Part shown: one piece after another, positions 8,133 to 17,469 of the stretch | How the letters are laid out: every line of letters begins with the position of its first letter | Numbering within the stretch: position 1 is the stretch's first letter | Assembly (NCBI RefSeq): GCF_900182785.1 | Contig: NZ_FXTS01000002.1 | Location: 186,001-250,000, forward strand | From: Oceanospirillum linum | GTDB lineage: Bacteria; Pseudomonadota; Gammaproteobacteria; Pseudomonadales; Halomonadaceae | Reading direction: 5' to 3' | Length of the DNA stretch: 64,000 nucleotides | The notes under the pieces: generated by a model | Databases searched by the model: none | Told to the model about the DNA's origin: nothing | What the model saw: the letters and a program-made list of their open reading frames with translations, nothing else | Program-made: the position numbers and the translations under genes

Positions 8133-8282
8133 TTTTGTTTTGGATGCAGGTGTTTGCCTTGGCTTATTTGTCTTGTTTTATCGGATTAAGACAAAGCGTT
8201 ACCTTTTGCTGCTTTTATTGAGAGGGCGTTGGGGTTATTTTCTTAGTCTTACCGATAAGAACAAAGGTTTAAGGAGAGTGCG

Positions 8283-9197
8283 ATGATGGCTGTTTCAGAT
8301 CAACTTGTCGGGGCTGCTATTGCTCAGTCCCGGGAGTTGTTGTTATTACTTGACCCGAAAAGCCTGAGTTTTATTTACAGCAACTCTGCCGCAGAGACAG
8401 CTTTGGGTTATGAAAGTGGTGAAATTTGCAGTCTTTCCCCCCATGATCTGTTCCCGGAATTTACTGCGCCAGAGCTTAATGCAATTCTTGATAATCTTTC
8501 CGTGGATGTAAACAAGCACTCTGTGATGAACACTGTTCTGGTGTCTAAGCTGGTAGGTCTGCGTGACTACTATCTTCAGCTGCAGGGGGTTGAGCTTGAC
8601 CAGCAAGAGGTGATTCTTATCTCTGGTCATGATGTTACTGAACGCATGGCTGAGACAGATCAGGTGCACGAGATGCTGGCTGAGGCCCAGATGGACTCTA
8701 TGCTGGACTCAGCAACAGGGCTTATGCAACGCGTTTATTTCCTGCCTTACATGAATAATGTGATGATGAAGTCACACGAAACCAAGAAGCCGTTTGGTCT
8801 TATGTTGCTGGATCTTGAGAATATGCCGGAAATTAATGAGCTGTATGGTCAGCCTGCCGGTGAGCGTGTTTTCCTGCATATTGGTCAGATTGTGAAGCGT
8901 GTGGTGGAAGTTCCCGAATATGCTGCCCGTTTTTCAGGGAAAAAAATCTGTCTGTTATTACCTATGGCAACGAAAAAGTCGGTTCAGGATTTGGTGTCTC
9001 ACCTGATGCGGGCCATTGCCCGTCTCTACTATCCGGAATGGCCGGAACTGAAGGTTAAGGCGCGTATGGGTATCTATTTTGGCAGCCCTACAGTTGATCC
9101 TGAGGTTTTGCTTGAGCGGGTAGGTACCGATTATCGTGATCGCAGACTGGAGGCCGATGAAGTGCTGACACTGCTAAATCCGAGTCTCGACCCCTAG
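8283..9197 (+). CDS. PAS protein with degenerate GGDEF domain
   Basis: This 304-residue soluble protein has a PAS-like sensor region (about residues 15-120, ending in the PAC-like ISGHDVTER) and a C-terminal GGDEF-fold domain (about 135-300). The fold markers remain: DSATGLMQR for D.LTGL.NR, and LLDLENMPEINELYGQ for the DxD/N..YGH region. The catalytic loop is destroyed, with RFSGKKICLLLP where RxGGDEF would stand, so it should not make cyclic di-GMP. It may bind GTP or cyclic di-GMP or act through protein contacts. A strong AAGGAG site lies 7 bases before ATG ATG, and either ATG could serve. Its place after hda does not reveal a role. Confidence 0.8.
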   Translation: MMAVSDQLVGAAIAQSRELLLLLDPKSLSFIYSNSAAETALGYESGEICSLSPHDLFPEFTAPELNAILDNLSVDVNKHSVMNTVLVSKLVGLRDYYLQLQGVELDQQEVILISGHDVTERMAETDQVHEMLAEAQMDSMLDSATGLMQRVYFLPYMNNVMMKSHETKKPFGLMLLDLENMPEINELYGQPAGERVFLHIGQIVKRVVEVPEYAARFSGKKICLLLPMATKKSVQDLVSHLMRAIARLYYPEWPELKVKARMGIYFGSPTVDPEVLLERVGTDYRDRRLEADEVLTLLNPSLDP

Positions 9198-9254
9198 GAT
9201 ATTTACCCATTAAGCCTTTTGTGCTTTCAGGAACCAAGTGTTACTTATCGGAAT

Positions 9255-9293
9255 AAAAAAGCGGATCACTAAAAGTGATCCGCTTTTTTTATT
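9255..9293. terminator. Bidirectional terminator
   Basis: A 10-bp stem (GCGGATCACT with its complement, 9261-9283) is flanked by A6 on the left and T7 on the right. It ends the PAS gene and the convergent NSS transporter gene. Confidence 0.9.
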
Positions 9294-9318
9294 TCTGAGT
9301 GAAGCTTCTGATATAGTC

Positions 9319-10710
9319 CTAGCCCATGATGGACTTGTACATCACAATGATGACGGCCAGTGGCGTCACATAACGGGTGACATTCCAGAACAGAGACAAA
9401 GCACCTTGGGACATATTAAGTTCGTCTGCCACATCTTCTTTCTTCATAACCCAGCCTACGTATAGTGCGGCCAATAAGCCTGCCAGAGGTAGCATAATAT
9501 TGGCAGTGATGTAGTCCAGCAGATCAAAGATTGTTTTGCCTTCAAAAACGGCAAACATACCCAGTGGGTGAACATCAGACCATACATTCAGGGAGAGTAC
9601 CGTTGCGATCCCCAGGAACCACACCGCACCGCCTGCGGCCAGAGTCGCTGTCAGGCGATTAAAGCCGCTGCGCTCTTCCAGCCATTCCACGGAAGGCTCC
9701 AGGAGAGAGATTGCTGAAGTAAGTGCTGCGAATACCAGCAATATGAAGAAGAGTGTACCGATCAGTGTCCCCATGGACATACTGCCGAAGGCCATGGGTA
9801 ATGACACAAATATCAGGCCTGGGCCAGCGCTTGGTTCCATGCCATTGGCAAATACAATTGGGAAAATTGCCATGCCAGCGACCAGTGCCACAAGGGTGTC
9901 CATAAGGCCAACGGTGATGGAGGTCTTTGCGATGGATACATCCTGGTCCAGATAGGAGCCGTAAGCCATCATGACGCCTGTACCCAGGCTCAGAGTGAAG
10001 AACGCATGCCCTAATGCTTTCAGAACACCCTCAGAACTGAGTTTGGAAAAATCAGGGTTGAACAGGAAATTAACGCCCTGGGTGAAACCGTCCGTTGTCA
10101 TGGCGTAGCCCACCATGATAACCATGAGTATAAAAAGGGCTGGCATCAGGTAGGTTACAGCTTTCTCCAGGCCGCTTTTAACGCCCCTGGCAACAATAAA
10201 GAGTACGCATGCCATAAATATACTGTGCCAAAACAGTAGCGTTGACGGGTCCGCTAGCATGGAACCGAAAATACCACCAACGGCATCGCTGCTTTGGCCT
10301 ACAAAGTCACCGCTGAAGGTGTAGCCCACATAGTTGACCGCCCAGCCACCAATGACACTATAGAATGACAGAATCAGAAATGCTGCAACTGTACCCAGCG
10401 TACCAATCGATACCCAACCTGCTTTGGCGTTATGCTCGCGAATCAGATCTCGCATACTGGCAATAGGGCTCTTTCCGCCTTTGCGGCCTAAGAGTACTTC
10501 GGCAATAAGAATCGGTAGACCAACAATGGCGATGCAGGCCAGGTATACCAGAACGAAGGCACCGCCACCGTTTTCACCCGTGATGTATGGGAATTTCCAG
10601 ATGTTGCCAAGGCCGACCGCAGAACCGGTTGCAGCCATAATAAATGCCCAGCGCGAAGACCAATGCAGGCCCTGGTGCCCAGTGGCGTTTGTTGTAGTTG
10701 TTTTAGACAC
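9319..10710 (-). CDS. Sodium-dependent amino-acid symporter (NSS/SNF family)
   Basis: This 463-residue inner-membrane carrier belongs to the neurotransmitter:sodium symporter family (LeuT, TnaT, MhsT relatives). The family signature GSAVGLGNIWKFPYI followed by NGGGAF forms the unwound first helix that binds sodium and substrate. About 11-12 membrane segments follow. Bacterial members take up amino acids such as tryptophan, leucine or alanine. The gene lies 86 bp downstream of a leucine-type dehydrogenase on the same strand, so a branched-chain or aromatic amino acid is the likely cargo. That is an inference from context. Confidence 0.92.
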   Translation of the reverse strand: MSKTTTTNATGHQGLHWSSRWAFIMAATGSAVGLGNIWKFPYITGENGGGAFVLVYLACIAIVGLPILIAEVLLGRKGGKSPIASMRDLIREHNAKAGWVSIGTLGTVAAFLILSFYSVIGGWAVNYVGYTFSGDFVGQSSDAVGGIFGSMLADPSTLLFWHSIFMACVLFIVARGVKSGLEKAVTYLMPALFILMVIMVGYAMTTDGFTQGVNFLFNPDFSKLSSEGVLKALGHAFFTLSLGTGVMMAYGSYLDQDVSIAKTSITVGLMDTLVALVAGMAIFPIVFANGMEPSAGPGLIFVSLPMAFGSMSMGTLIGTLFFILLVFAALTSAISLLEPSVEWLEERSGFNRLTATLAAGGAVWFLGIATVLSLNVWSDVHPLGMFAVFEGKTIFDLLDYITANIMLPLAGLLAALYVGWVMKKEDVADELNMSQGALSLFWNVTRYVTPLAVIIVMYKSIMG

Positions 10711-10796
10711 GAGTTTCTCCTCGGTTTTTTTGGCAATAGCTCAGTAGGCCAGCCCCTTGAAGGAGGGGAGGCTAAGCTTATTTGTGGGGTTAAAAA

Positions 10797-11876
10797 TTAA
10801 GCGTTCTGAAGGTTTCCGTCCGGGTGAGCAAAGCGCTCGCGTGCAACCTGATCTGCAATGGCATGGGTAGGTTGTTGTTCATGATCGGCCCGGGAGAAGA
10901 TTTCCATCAGGGTGTTATGAATAGACTCGATGTGCTCATTAACGGCTTTAGGGTCAAAGTTGCCCATGCGTTCATAGCCCACATCAATGATGCCACCGGA
11001 GTTGATAGCATAATCCGGAGCGTAAAGAATGCCCTTGTCACGAAGTTGGGCTCCGTGGTGTGGAGACTCAAGTTGGTTGTTTGCAGCGCCGGCAATAACC
11101 TTGGCTTTCAGCTGGCTGATGGTCTCGTCATTCAAAATACCACCCATAGCACAGGGAGAAAAAACATCGACATCCAATCCGTAGATTTCGTCTGAAGCAA
11201 CGGCTGTTGCGCCCAGCTCGTTAACGCAGCGCTGAACCATATCTCTGTAAATATCGGTTACCCAGAGCTCGGCTCCTGCCTGATGAAGGTGCTTTGCCAG
11301 TCGAAAACCAACATTGCCTACGCCCTGGATTGCAACCTTGAGCCCCGCTAGGTCAGTGCGGCCCAGGCGATATTCAACCCCAGACATCAGACCACGGTAT
11401 ACACCATAGGCTGTCGAGGGAGATGGGTCGCCGCTACGTAAATGACCGTCAGCGCAAGGTTTCTCCATGATGCCGGCAACATATGAGGTTTCTTCGGCCA
11501 TAAGTTTTAGATCTGGCACGCTGGTTCCTGAATCCTCAGCGGTAATATAGTTACCATTGGCAGATTCAATGAAGCGCCCCATAGCGTGAAGCAACTCCGG
11601 TGTTTTATCACGCCGTGGATCGCCGATGATAACGGCTTTACCGCCGCCCAGGGGAAGGTTGGCCAATGCAGACTTATAAGTCATCCCCCTGGATAGGCGC
11701 AAAACGTCTTTGAGAGCCTCAGCCTCTGATGGGTATGGCCACATACGGCAGCCGCCGAGTGCAGGGCCGAGGTTGCTATTGTGGATAGCAATAATGGCTT
11801 TAAGACCAGACTCAGGATCATGCCCGAACAAAACACGTTCGTGCCCGTCGAAATCAGGATGGCTAAATACGTTCAT
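10797..11876 (-). CDS. Leucine dehydrogenase family (Glu/Leu/Phe/Val dehydrogenase)
   Basis: This NAD-dependent amino-acid dehydrogenase deaminates a hydrophobic amino acid to its 2-oxo acid. Catalytic-domain landmarks are LGPALGGCRMWPY, MTYKSALANLPLGGGKAVI (active-site lysines) and ITAEDSGT. The NAD-binding domain carries GVGNVG, and the NSGGIIDV stretch follows. I chose the ATG at 11876 (MNVFSHPDF) because a GGAG site stands 6 bases before it. A start four codons upstream has no such site. Together with the downstream sodium symporter it forms an uptake-and-deamination unit. Leucine, valine or phenylalanine as substrate cannot be told apart here. Confidence 0.9.
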   Translation of the reverse strand: MNVFSHPDFDGHERVLFGHDPESGLKAIIAIHNSNLGPALGGCRMWPYPSEAEALKDVLRLSRGMTYKSALANLPLGGGKAVIIGDPRRDKTPELLHAMGRFIESANGNYITAEDSGTSVPDLKLMAEETSYVAGIMEKPCADGHLRSGDPSPSTAYGVYRGLMSGVEYRLGRTDLAGLKVAIQGVGNVGFRLAKHLHQAGAELWVTDIYRDMVQRCVNELGATAVASDEIYGLDVDVFSPCAMGGILNDETISQLKAKVIAGAANNQLESPHHGAQLRDKGILYAPDYAINSGGIIDVGYERMGNFDPKAVNEHIESIHNTLMEIFSRADHEQQPTHAIADQVARERFAHPDGNLQNA

Positions 11877-11898
11877 GGCGTACTCCATTTTTATTTTC

Positions 11899-11939
11899 AG
11901 GCTTTTGGCCTTTTTGTTTTTTTTCGGGCTTTTGGCCCG
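11899..11939 (-). other. Two look-alike hairpins in the leader of the dehydrogenase gene
   Basis: Two short hairpins with the same CAAAA loop (AGGC-CAAAA-GCCT and CGGGC-CAAAA-GCCCG, read on the - strand) lie 23-63 bases before the start codon, separated by an A-rich stretch. On the + strand the first is followed by T-rich sequence and could act as a weak terminator. A role in leader RNA control is only a possibility. Confidence 0.35.
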
Positions 11940-12407
11940 GGAAGAGCTGGGTAAACTATGACTTTACCCGTTCTCTGTGCTGTGTGATTTCACTTCATCA
12001 GGTTATTCCGTGACCTGGTGTACCGGTCAGGTCAGGATGGTGCTTGACCGGTGTTATATTTTCACAGCGATGTTTGTCAGACACATATTGTATGCCAACA
12101 ATATTTTTTTATTTTAAAACAATGGGTTATAAGTGTCAGTATCTTGCGTGCCACTGTATTTCTATACTTTGGTGTTACCAGATTACACGACTTTGTTACG
12201 AAAAGTTTTTAGTGGATATAACTTCAATTTCTTATTTATCAGGTTTGATAGCCTAGGTTTTTATGGAAAAAAAGTTTGTCATCTTTTAAATGGCTTTTCT
12301 CTGATGCCGCGTAATTACTGAGGTACAGCCGGTTTATAAAAGCATATACTTAAAGAGTAAGGTCTTTAGTGACCGGAAATACAGATGGTTATAAGGATTA
12401 GAAGCGG
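11940..12407. other. AT-rich intergenic region without a supported gene
   Basis: This 468-bp stretch separates two divergent genes and must hold the promoters of both. It is clearly richer in A+T than its surroundings, especially 12,050-12,330. Short open frames in it (for example 12,044-12,256) lack ribosome sites and look random. I recognise no RNA element. Confidence 0.6.
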
Positions 12408-14016
12408 ATGAAGGCATATTCAAACAGATTGAGTTATATCACTCTCGTCGTCGGTTTTCTGTTTTCAGCTTTGATTGCATGGAATATTGGTGATTTGCGT
12501 CAGGACGCTATTAGGATCCAGATTAAAGGTGAAATGAAGGAACTCTCTTATCAGGTGTCCCGCGAGTTGTTTGTGAATTTTGAAGCGTTATACGTTTTGC
12601 AGGGGGCTTTTTGAGGGTTCTTCTTCTGTAACAAATGAAGAGTTTTCCCATGTGGCTGAAAACACACTGGCGCGGCATCCTGAGCTGCACTTTCTGCAGT
12701 GGTCACCTGTTGTGACCCCTGCTGACAGACAGGTGTTTGAGAATGAGCAAAAGAAAATCGATCCCCGTTATGTGATTCAGGAGCGTTCTGCCAGAGAACG
12801 TTGGGTGCCAGCGGTAAATCGTGAGGCTCACTACCCTGTGCTATATCAGGCAACAAAAGGTCAGGCGGAGTTTCCCCTTGGCTTCGATCTGTCGTCCCAG
12901 CCTGTTCTTTTAAACGCTATTCACCGGGCAGTAGAGGGTTTTGAGCTGGCTGCGACGGAGCCTATGTCCCTGGACGATGGAGTGCCTGGAAAGCGCATTC
13001 TTGCGGTTCTTCCGGTTTTTGAAGATGAGGCTGTACGCGGACAGAGAGACCTTAAAGGTTTGGTGGCTGGCGAGTTTACCCTCAACCGGCTGGTGCAGGA
13101 GGCTCTGATGGGAGGGCGTGCGGCGGGGCTTCATATTGCCTTGTTTGATATGAAAACACTCCAGGAAAAAAATAGTGAGCATGCGGTTTTATTTGCCCGG
13201 CAACCCGTAACGCCTCCCGTTATTGATATGCAGCAGCGTTATATGATTAACGATGTAGGAGGGCGGAACTGGCAGCTGGTCGTTGCACCTTCTGAAGGTT
13301 ATATGAATGAGCGTAAGAGTGAGCTGGCATATGTTGTGATGATGGCAGGGTTGTTGATTACAGGTTTTGTGGCGGCATATTTACGCATGTTATCCCGGCG
13401 TAGCTTTGAGATTGAGTCAGTTGCTGAGCAACGGAATCGCGCTCTTCAGGAGGCCAATAAAAAACTGGCACACCTATCGCAAACTGATGGCTTAACTCAG
13501 ATCGCTAACCGTCGTTTCTTTGATGACAGCTTTTCCCGGGAATGGAAGCGGGCACGCCGGGAGCAGAAGCCTGTTTCATTAGTCTTGTTTGATCTTGATT
13601 TTTTCAAGCAGTACAACGATCAGTATGGGCACCTTCAGGGTGATGAGTGCTTGCGCAACATTGCAGAATTGGTTGCTTCTGTTATCAACCGGCCCGGGGA
13701 TCTGTTTGCCCGATTTGGTGGCGAGGAGTTTATCCTGCTGCTGCCAAACACACCTGAGGCTGGTGCCTGGGCAATTGCAGAGCAATGTCGTGAGTTGGTT
13801 GAGTCGCTGGCAATTGCACACCACAAGTCATCGATTGCTGAGGTTGTTACGATCAGTGTCGGTGTTTGCAGCCTGATACCGGAAGATGATATGACAGAGC
13901 ATGATATGCTGGATCTGACTGATCAGGCACTTTACTGTGCTAAGGATCGGGGTCGTAATCTTGTGGTTAGTGCCAATAGAGAGTCTTTTATGCCCCGTAC
14001 AGCAAACCAAGGGTAG
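12408..14016 (+). pseudogene. CHASE-GGDEF diguanylate cyclase, interrupted by a one-base frameshift
   Basis: The intact product would be a membrane diguanylate cyclase making cyclic di-GMP. It has an N-terminal membrane helix (about residues 9-29), a periplasmic CHASE-type sensor region, a second helix (VVMMAGLLITGFVAAYL), a short coiled coil and a GGDEF domain. The catalytic loop is intact (RFGGEEF), and an inhibitory I-site RPGD lies five residues before it. The first 68 codons run to a TGA at 12,612-12,614, and the rest continues in the next frame. Dropping one T from the T5 run at 12,608-12,612 restores ...VLQGAFEGSSS.... This could be a true mutation, a programmed shift or a sequencing error. 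The downstream part alone (from 12,580) has no good start. Confidence 0.8.
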
Positions 14017-14099
14017 ATGCCGGCTGTTTGCAGTTTTGGCTCTGATCTTTCTGTTAAGCTGGAATCCTATAGTTAGTTGAGTAAAAGCAAGAGTTGAGT

Positions 14100-14139
14100 G
14101 AAAAGCAAGACGGGTAAAGCAGCCGTCTTGCTTTTTTTA
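14100..14139 (+). terminator. Terminator after the GGDEF gene
   Basis: A 12-bp stem (AAAGCAAGACGG with its complement) around a 9-base loop is followed by seven T. It may also act weakly on the convergent DUF2069 transcript, where four T follow. Confidence 0.85.
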
Positions 14140-14210
14140 TTTTCGGAGCAGATCTTAATGGCCTGTCCAGGGGACACCGGTTATGACACCTTCCGGCTAT
14201 TACACCCTTC

Positions 14211-14654
14211 TTACCCGTTAGCCTGATCTTCTGCTTTTTCATTTGTTTGTCCTGACGCTTTGATACGCAGGCTTTCCCAGCGTGAAAACATCATCGCAGA
14301 CATAAAAAGAATAATAGAAGAGATCGACAAGCCAAGGCCAACGACCTGACTGCCGGGTAAAAAAGCCTGATCAACTCCGTGCATAAAGTACAACAGACTG
14401 ACAAAGCAAAGCCAGGCGTGGGAGCGGGGATTGCGAAGCCAAAGGCCAGGTACAAAAAGCAGGAGCGGGAGGATAGGCAGTAAAGCCAGTAACCCGATCA
14501 CGTAAAGTGGTGCCCCTTCCTTTGTTGACTGGACGCTATTCAGGATCAGAAAGCCAATAATTGACAGGTAACTGATTAAAACCCAAAAACGCCCCTTGTT
14601 GGCCATCCCGGTAATATCTTTGCCTGCTTCCAGGCGGTTCATCATCTTTCTCAC
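14211..14654 (-). CDS. DUF2069 membrane protein
   Basis: This 147-residue protein has four hydrophobic helices and polar ends, and fits the DUF2069 family (function unknown). The family is commonly found just after wrbA-type genes in gammaproteobacteria, as here (26 bp after wrbA). I kept the GTG start because AGGAG stands a few bases upstream. An internal ATG at residue 17 is possible but lacks such a site. The charged C-terminal tail (about residues 130-147) is cytoplasmic or disordered. Confidence 0.8.
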   Translation of the reverse strand: MRKMMNRLEAGKDITGMANKGRFWVLISYLSIIGFLILNSVQSTKEGAPLYVIGLLALLPILPLLLFVPGLWLRNPRSHAWLCFVSLLYFMHGVDQAFLPGSQVVGLGLSISSIILFMSAMMFSRWESLRIKASGQTNEKAEDQANG

Positions 14655-14680
14655 AGTAGCTCCTGTGAATGAATGTAAAA

Positions 14681-15283
14681 TCAGGTCTGTTTCAGGCTCA
14701 GAGCCAGTTCAGCAACCCGTTTGCCCTGTGCAGCACAGAGTTCAAGCTCAGTCTTATCTATCGGGCTATCTCCGGACTTACCGGCAACATGGCTGGCACC
14801 ATAGGGTGTACCGCCGGTGTTTGTCTCCAGCAGCCCGGATTGACTGTACGGTAGCCCGGCAATGACCAGACCGTGGTGTAGTAATGGAAGCATCATTGAC
14901 AGCAGCGTAGCCTCCTGACCACCATGCAGACTGGCCGTGGAGGTGAAAACAGCTCCTGGTTTATCGATCAAAGCACCATTCATCCAAAGGTTGCTGGTAC
15001 TTTCCAGAAAATGCTTCATAGCCGCTGCCATTGTGCCAAAGCGGGTCGGACTGCCCAACAGAAGTCCGGCGCACTGGCGCAGGTCATCCTCGGTACAATA
15101 CAGATCACCAGTATCAGGGATAGCAGGGGACACAGCCGAGCACTCTGCAGAAACATCCGGTACGGTACGCAGACGCGCCTCTATACCGGAAACTGATTCA
15201 ACCCCTTCTGCGATCGCTTCTGCCATTTTGCGGGTGGCGCCATGACGGGAGTAATACAGCACTAAAACATAGGGCTGGCTCAT
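14681..15283 (-). CDS. wrbA: NAD(P)H:quinone oxidoreductase, WrbA/flavodoxin family
   Basis: This 200-residue flavodoxin-like FMN enzyme reduces quinones by two electrons, which avoids semiquinone radicals. Motifs include the phosphate-binding YYSRHGATRKMA (about residues 10-21), GSPTRFGTM and the FTSTASLHGGQE stretch near the flavin, followed by NTGGTPYGASHVAG. Its ATG overlaps the yfgD stop (ATGA), so translation is coupled. With yfgD and DUF2069 it forms a three-gene unit conserved in this group of bacteria. Confidence 0.92.
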   Translation of the reverse strand: MSQPYVLVLYYSRHGATRKMAEAIAEGVESVSGIEARLRTVPDVSAECSAVSPAIPDTGDLYCTEDDLRQCAGLLLGSPTRFGTMAAAMKHFLESTSNLWMNGALIDKPGAVFTSTASLHGGQEATLLSMMLPLLHHGLVIAGLPYSQSGLLETNTGGTPYGASHVAGKSGDSPIDKTELELCAAQGKRVAELALSLKQT

Positions 15284-15630
15284 GCCAGCAGCTCCAGAAC
15301 ATTCTCCGGTGGCCGACCAATGGCTGCTGCGGTTTCAGTTTCTGCTATGGGGCGCTCAATCAGTTTTGGAGTGCTTACCATAGCTGAAATCAGAGTATCA
15401 TCGCTGCTCTCTTTGCTCAGTCCCAGTTCTTTAAATTCTGCTTCTTTCGTGCGCATCATCTCAACGGCAGAGATATTCAGTTTTTTCAGTAGAGCACGGA
15501 TCTCTGCTTCTGTCAGAGGTTCATCCAGGTAGCGACGAATATCCGGCTCGATCCCGTTTTCCTGTAGCAGTGACAGCGTGGCACGGGACTTGGAACAGCG
15601 CGGGTTGTGGTAAAGCGTTACAGCAGGCAT
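15280..15630 (-). CDS. yfgD: ArsC-family thiol reductase YfgD
   Basis: This 116-residue glutaredoxin-like protein is related to arsenate reductase ArsC. It starts MPAVTLYHNPRCSKSR, with the single N-terminal cysteine in the HNPRCSKSR motif, and ends with the family's RPIAETETAAAIGRPPENVLELL. I chose the ATG at 15,630, which has AAGGA seven bases upstream. The reading frame extends 14 codons further, but that part is not conserved. No ars genes are nearby, so a role in arsenate reduction is doubtful. A general thiol-redox role is as likely. Confidence 0.9.
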   Translation of the reverse strand: MPAVTLYHNPRCSKSRATLSLLQENGIEPDIRRYLDEPLTEAEIRALLKKLNISAVEMMRTKEAEFKELGLSKESSDDTLISAMVSTPKLIERPIAETETAAAIGRPPENVLELLA

Positions 15631-15713
15631 GAGATATCCTTGATCCTGATCAAATAGGGTAGAATGTGGCATATTCTAACGGTATGTCTTGCTAACGAAA
15701 AGGAGCGACTGGA

Positions 15714-16994
15714 ATGACATCCATTTTTAAAAGGGATTGGTTTGGGCTCCTGCGCTTTATTATTCGGCGCTTTATTGATCAGGAGTGTCAAAAGACTGCG
15801 GCTGCCATGACGTATACAACCCTGTTTGCTCTGGTGCCTCTGATGACGGTTGCTTACAGCATTTTGTCGGCACTCCTCAGTACTGAAGGCGCCGGAGCGG
15901 GTATTCAGGATCTGCTTTTCCGTAATCTACTCCCGGAGAGCAGTCAGGTGGTCAGTAACTATCTTGCAGATTTTGCCCAGCAAGCCCGGAATCTGACCTT
16001 TGTCGGTGTCGGTTTTCTGATCATAACCGCGATTCTGATGATGAAATCCATTGAGCGTGCCTTTAACAGAATCTGGTCGGTGGCAGAGGACCGTAAAGGT
16101 GCAAGCAGCTTTCTCCTGTACTGGTCGGTGCTGACACTGGGGCCACTACTTATGGGATCAGGTCTGGCTGTGACCTCTTTTGTGGTGTCCCATAAGCTGT
16201 TTCTCGATGCGACTGATACGTTGGGTATTACAGCGATTCTTTTACAGTTTTTGCCGTTACTGACATCTTCTGTAGCTTTTATGATGCTGTTTTTCTTTGT
16301 GCCCAAAACCCATGTTTCCCTCAGGCATGCCTGGTTGGGCGGGATCTTTACAGCCGTATGCTTTGAATTAGCCAAATGGGGCTTCAGTCATTTTGTCAGC
16401 TTATCGCCCTCTTATCAGGTAGTTTATGGTGCATTTGCTGCGGTTCCTCTGTTTTTACTTTGGATCTATATCAGTTGGAATATTTTACTGCTGGGGGCAA
16501 CTCTCGTGATGGCGCTGCAGCGCTATCGTCCAAACTGGCATTCTGCTAACCGGGAGCCTTTAATTGTTGCGTTAAAGGTCGTTCAGGCTTTGTTTGACCA
16601 CTGGAAAAGTAACAAACCATTAACAACCAATGAGTTACAGGAGATGGTTTCAGTCTTATCTGCCAGACAGCAACGGAAATTATTACAGGTGCTGCAGAAT
16701 CAGGGGCTTTTAGTTTTCGTGAAAAATGAGGCTTCAGTGAAAGGCTGGCCTTCCGGGTACTGGCAGCTAGGCCGGGATCTGTCTGCAATGACACAGTGGC
16801 AGCTACTGGCATTGATGCCCTGGCGAATACCGCCGGAATTATTAGCCGCCGAAACGATAGATACAAAATCACCCAAGGGAGGATTTTCCCTGCTGTCGCC
16901 ATCTGTTATAAATACTTTGCAGGATTATCTTCGTCAGGGCGAGTCAGTGCTTTCCCAGCCTGCTCAAACGCTTTTTGAAAGCAAACAAGCTTAG
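15714..16994 (+). CDS. yihY: YihY/BrkB family inner-membrane protein
   Basis: This 426-residue protein has a membrane domain of about six helices (residues 30-265) followed by a soluble C-terminal region with a winged-helix look (about 285-400). The family signature is seen in KTAAAMTYTTLFALVPLMTV and FVPKTHVSLRHAWLGG. The family was once called ribonuclease BN by mistake, and the true function is unknown. The ATG follows AAGGAGCGAC, a strong ribosome site. It is divergent from yfgD across an 83-bp spacer, where the promoters of both must lie. Confidence 0.9.
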   Translation: MTSIFKRDWFGLLRFIIRRFIDQECQKTAAAMTYTTLFALVPLMTVAYSILSALLSTEGAGAGIQDLLFRNLLPESSQVVSNYLADFAQQARNLTFVGVGFLIITAILMMKSIERAFNRIWSVAEDRKGASSFLLYWSVLTLGPLLMGSGLAVTSFVVSHKLFLDATDTLGITAILLQFLPLLTSSVAFMMLFFFVPKTHVSLRHAWLGGIFTAVCFELAKWGFSHFVSLSPSYQVVYGAFAAVPLFLLWIYISWNILLLGATLVMALQRYRPNWHSANREPLIVALKVVQALFDHWKSNKPLTTNELQEMVSVLSARQQRKLLQVLQNQGLLVFVKNEASVKGWPSGYWQLGRDLSAMTQWQLLALMPWRIPPELLAAETIDTKSPKGGFSLLSPSVINTLQDYLRQGESVLSQPAQTLFESKQA

Positions 16995-17102
16995 CGAAAC
17001 CCGCGTAAACCCTCGTTAGTAACCGGGTTTCAGCTTGCTGGCCCTGAACAGGTGTTTAACGATCGGTGATTTAAGATGCAGAAAGAGTCAGTAACGAGGG
17101 AT

Positions 17103-17384
17103 ATGGCCACAGAGTTGCCCTGGGTGAAAGTGATCACAGTAACAGGCCGGGTTCAGGGTGTTTGGTTTCGAAAAAATACCCTGCATCAGGCCCAGAAGCG
17201 ACAGCTTGAAGGTTGGGTAATGAACCTTGATGATGGCTCTGTGCTGGTACATGTTCAGGGACCAAAGAGTCGGGTTGAGGATCTGATCGCCTGGCTTTGG
17301 AAGGGCTCACCTTTATCCCGGGTTGATCATCTGGATATCGCCGATGCTAAGCCTCTGGTTATCAATGGTTTTGAGATCCGTTGA
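17103..17384 (+). CDS. acyP: Acylphosphatase
   Basis: This small enzyme splits acyl phosphates into carboxylate and phosphate. Counting from the ATG at 17,103, the catalytic arginine of GRVQGVWFRK is residue 23 and the catalytic asparagine of GWVMNLDDG is residue 41, the same numbers as in classical acylphosphatases. The length (93) is also right, and GAGG stands just upstream. A start 9 codons earlier (17,076) is possible but adds an unconserved tail. It lies 81-108 bp after yihY on the same strand and may be co-transcribed. Confidence 0.92.
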   Translation: MATELPWVKVITVTGRVQGVWFRKNTLHQAQKRQLEGWVMNLDDGSVLVHVQGPKSRVEDLIAWLWKGSPLSRVDHLDIADAKPLVINGFEIR

Positions 17385-17469
17385 TCACCTTTTAACTGCG
17401 CTAGTGAGTCACTATGCTTGACCGTCGGACTCTTAAGGCTTAATGAGCTACTTTCGATATTACCGGCAT

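Noticed and set aside
12044..12321. Overlapping short + strand frames in the AT-rich gap before the GGDEF gene
   Set aside because: Composition is random-like with many Cys and Tyr codons, and no ribosome site is visible.
15714..16994. Ribonuclease BN
   Set aside because: The YihY/BrkB family was mislabelled as RNase BN; the true enzyme is of the ElaC type, and this is a membrane protein of unknown function.
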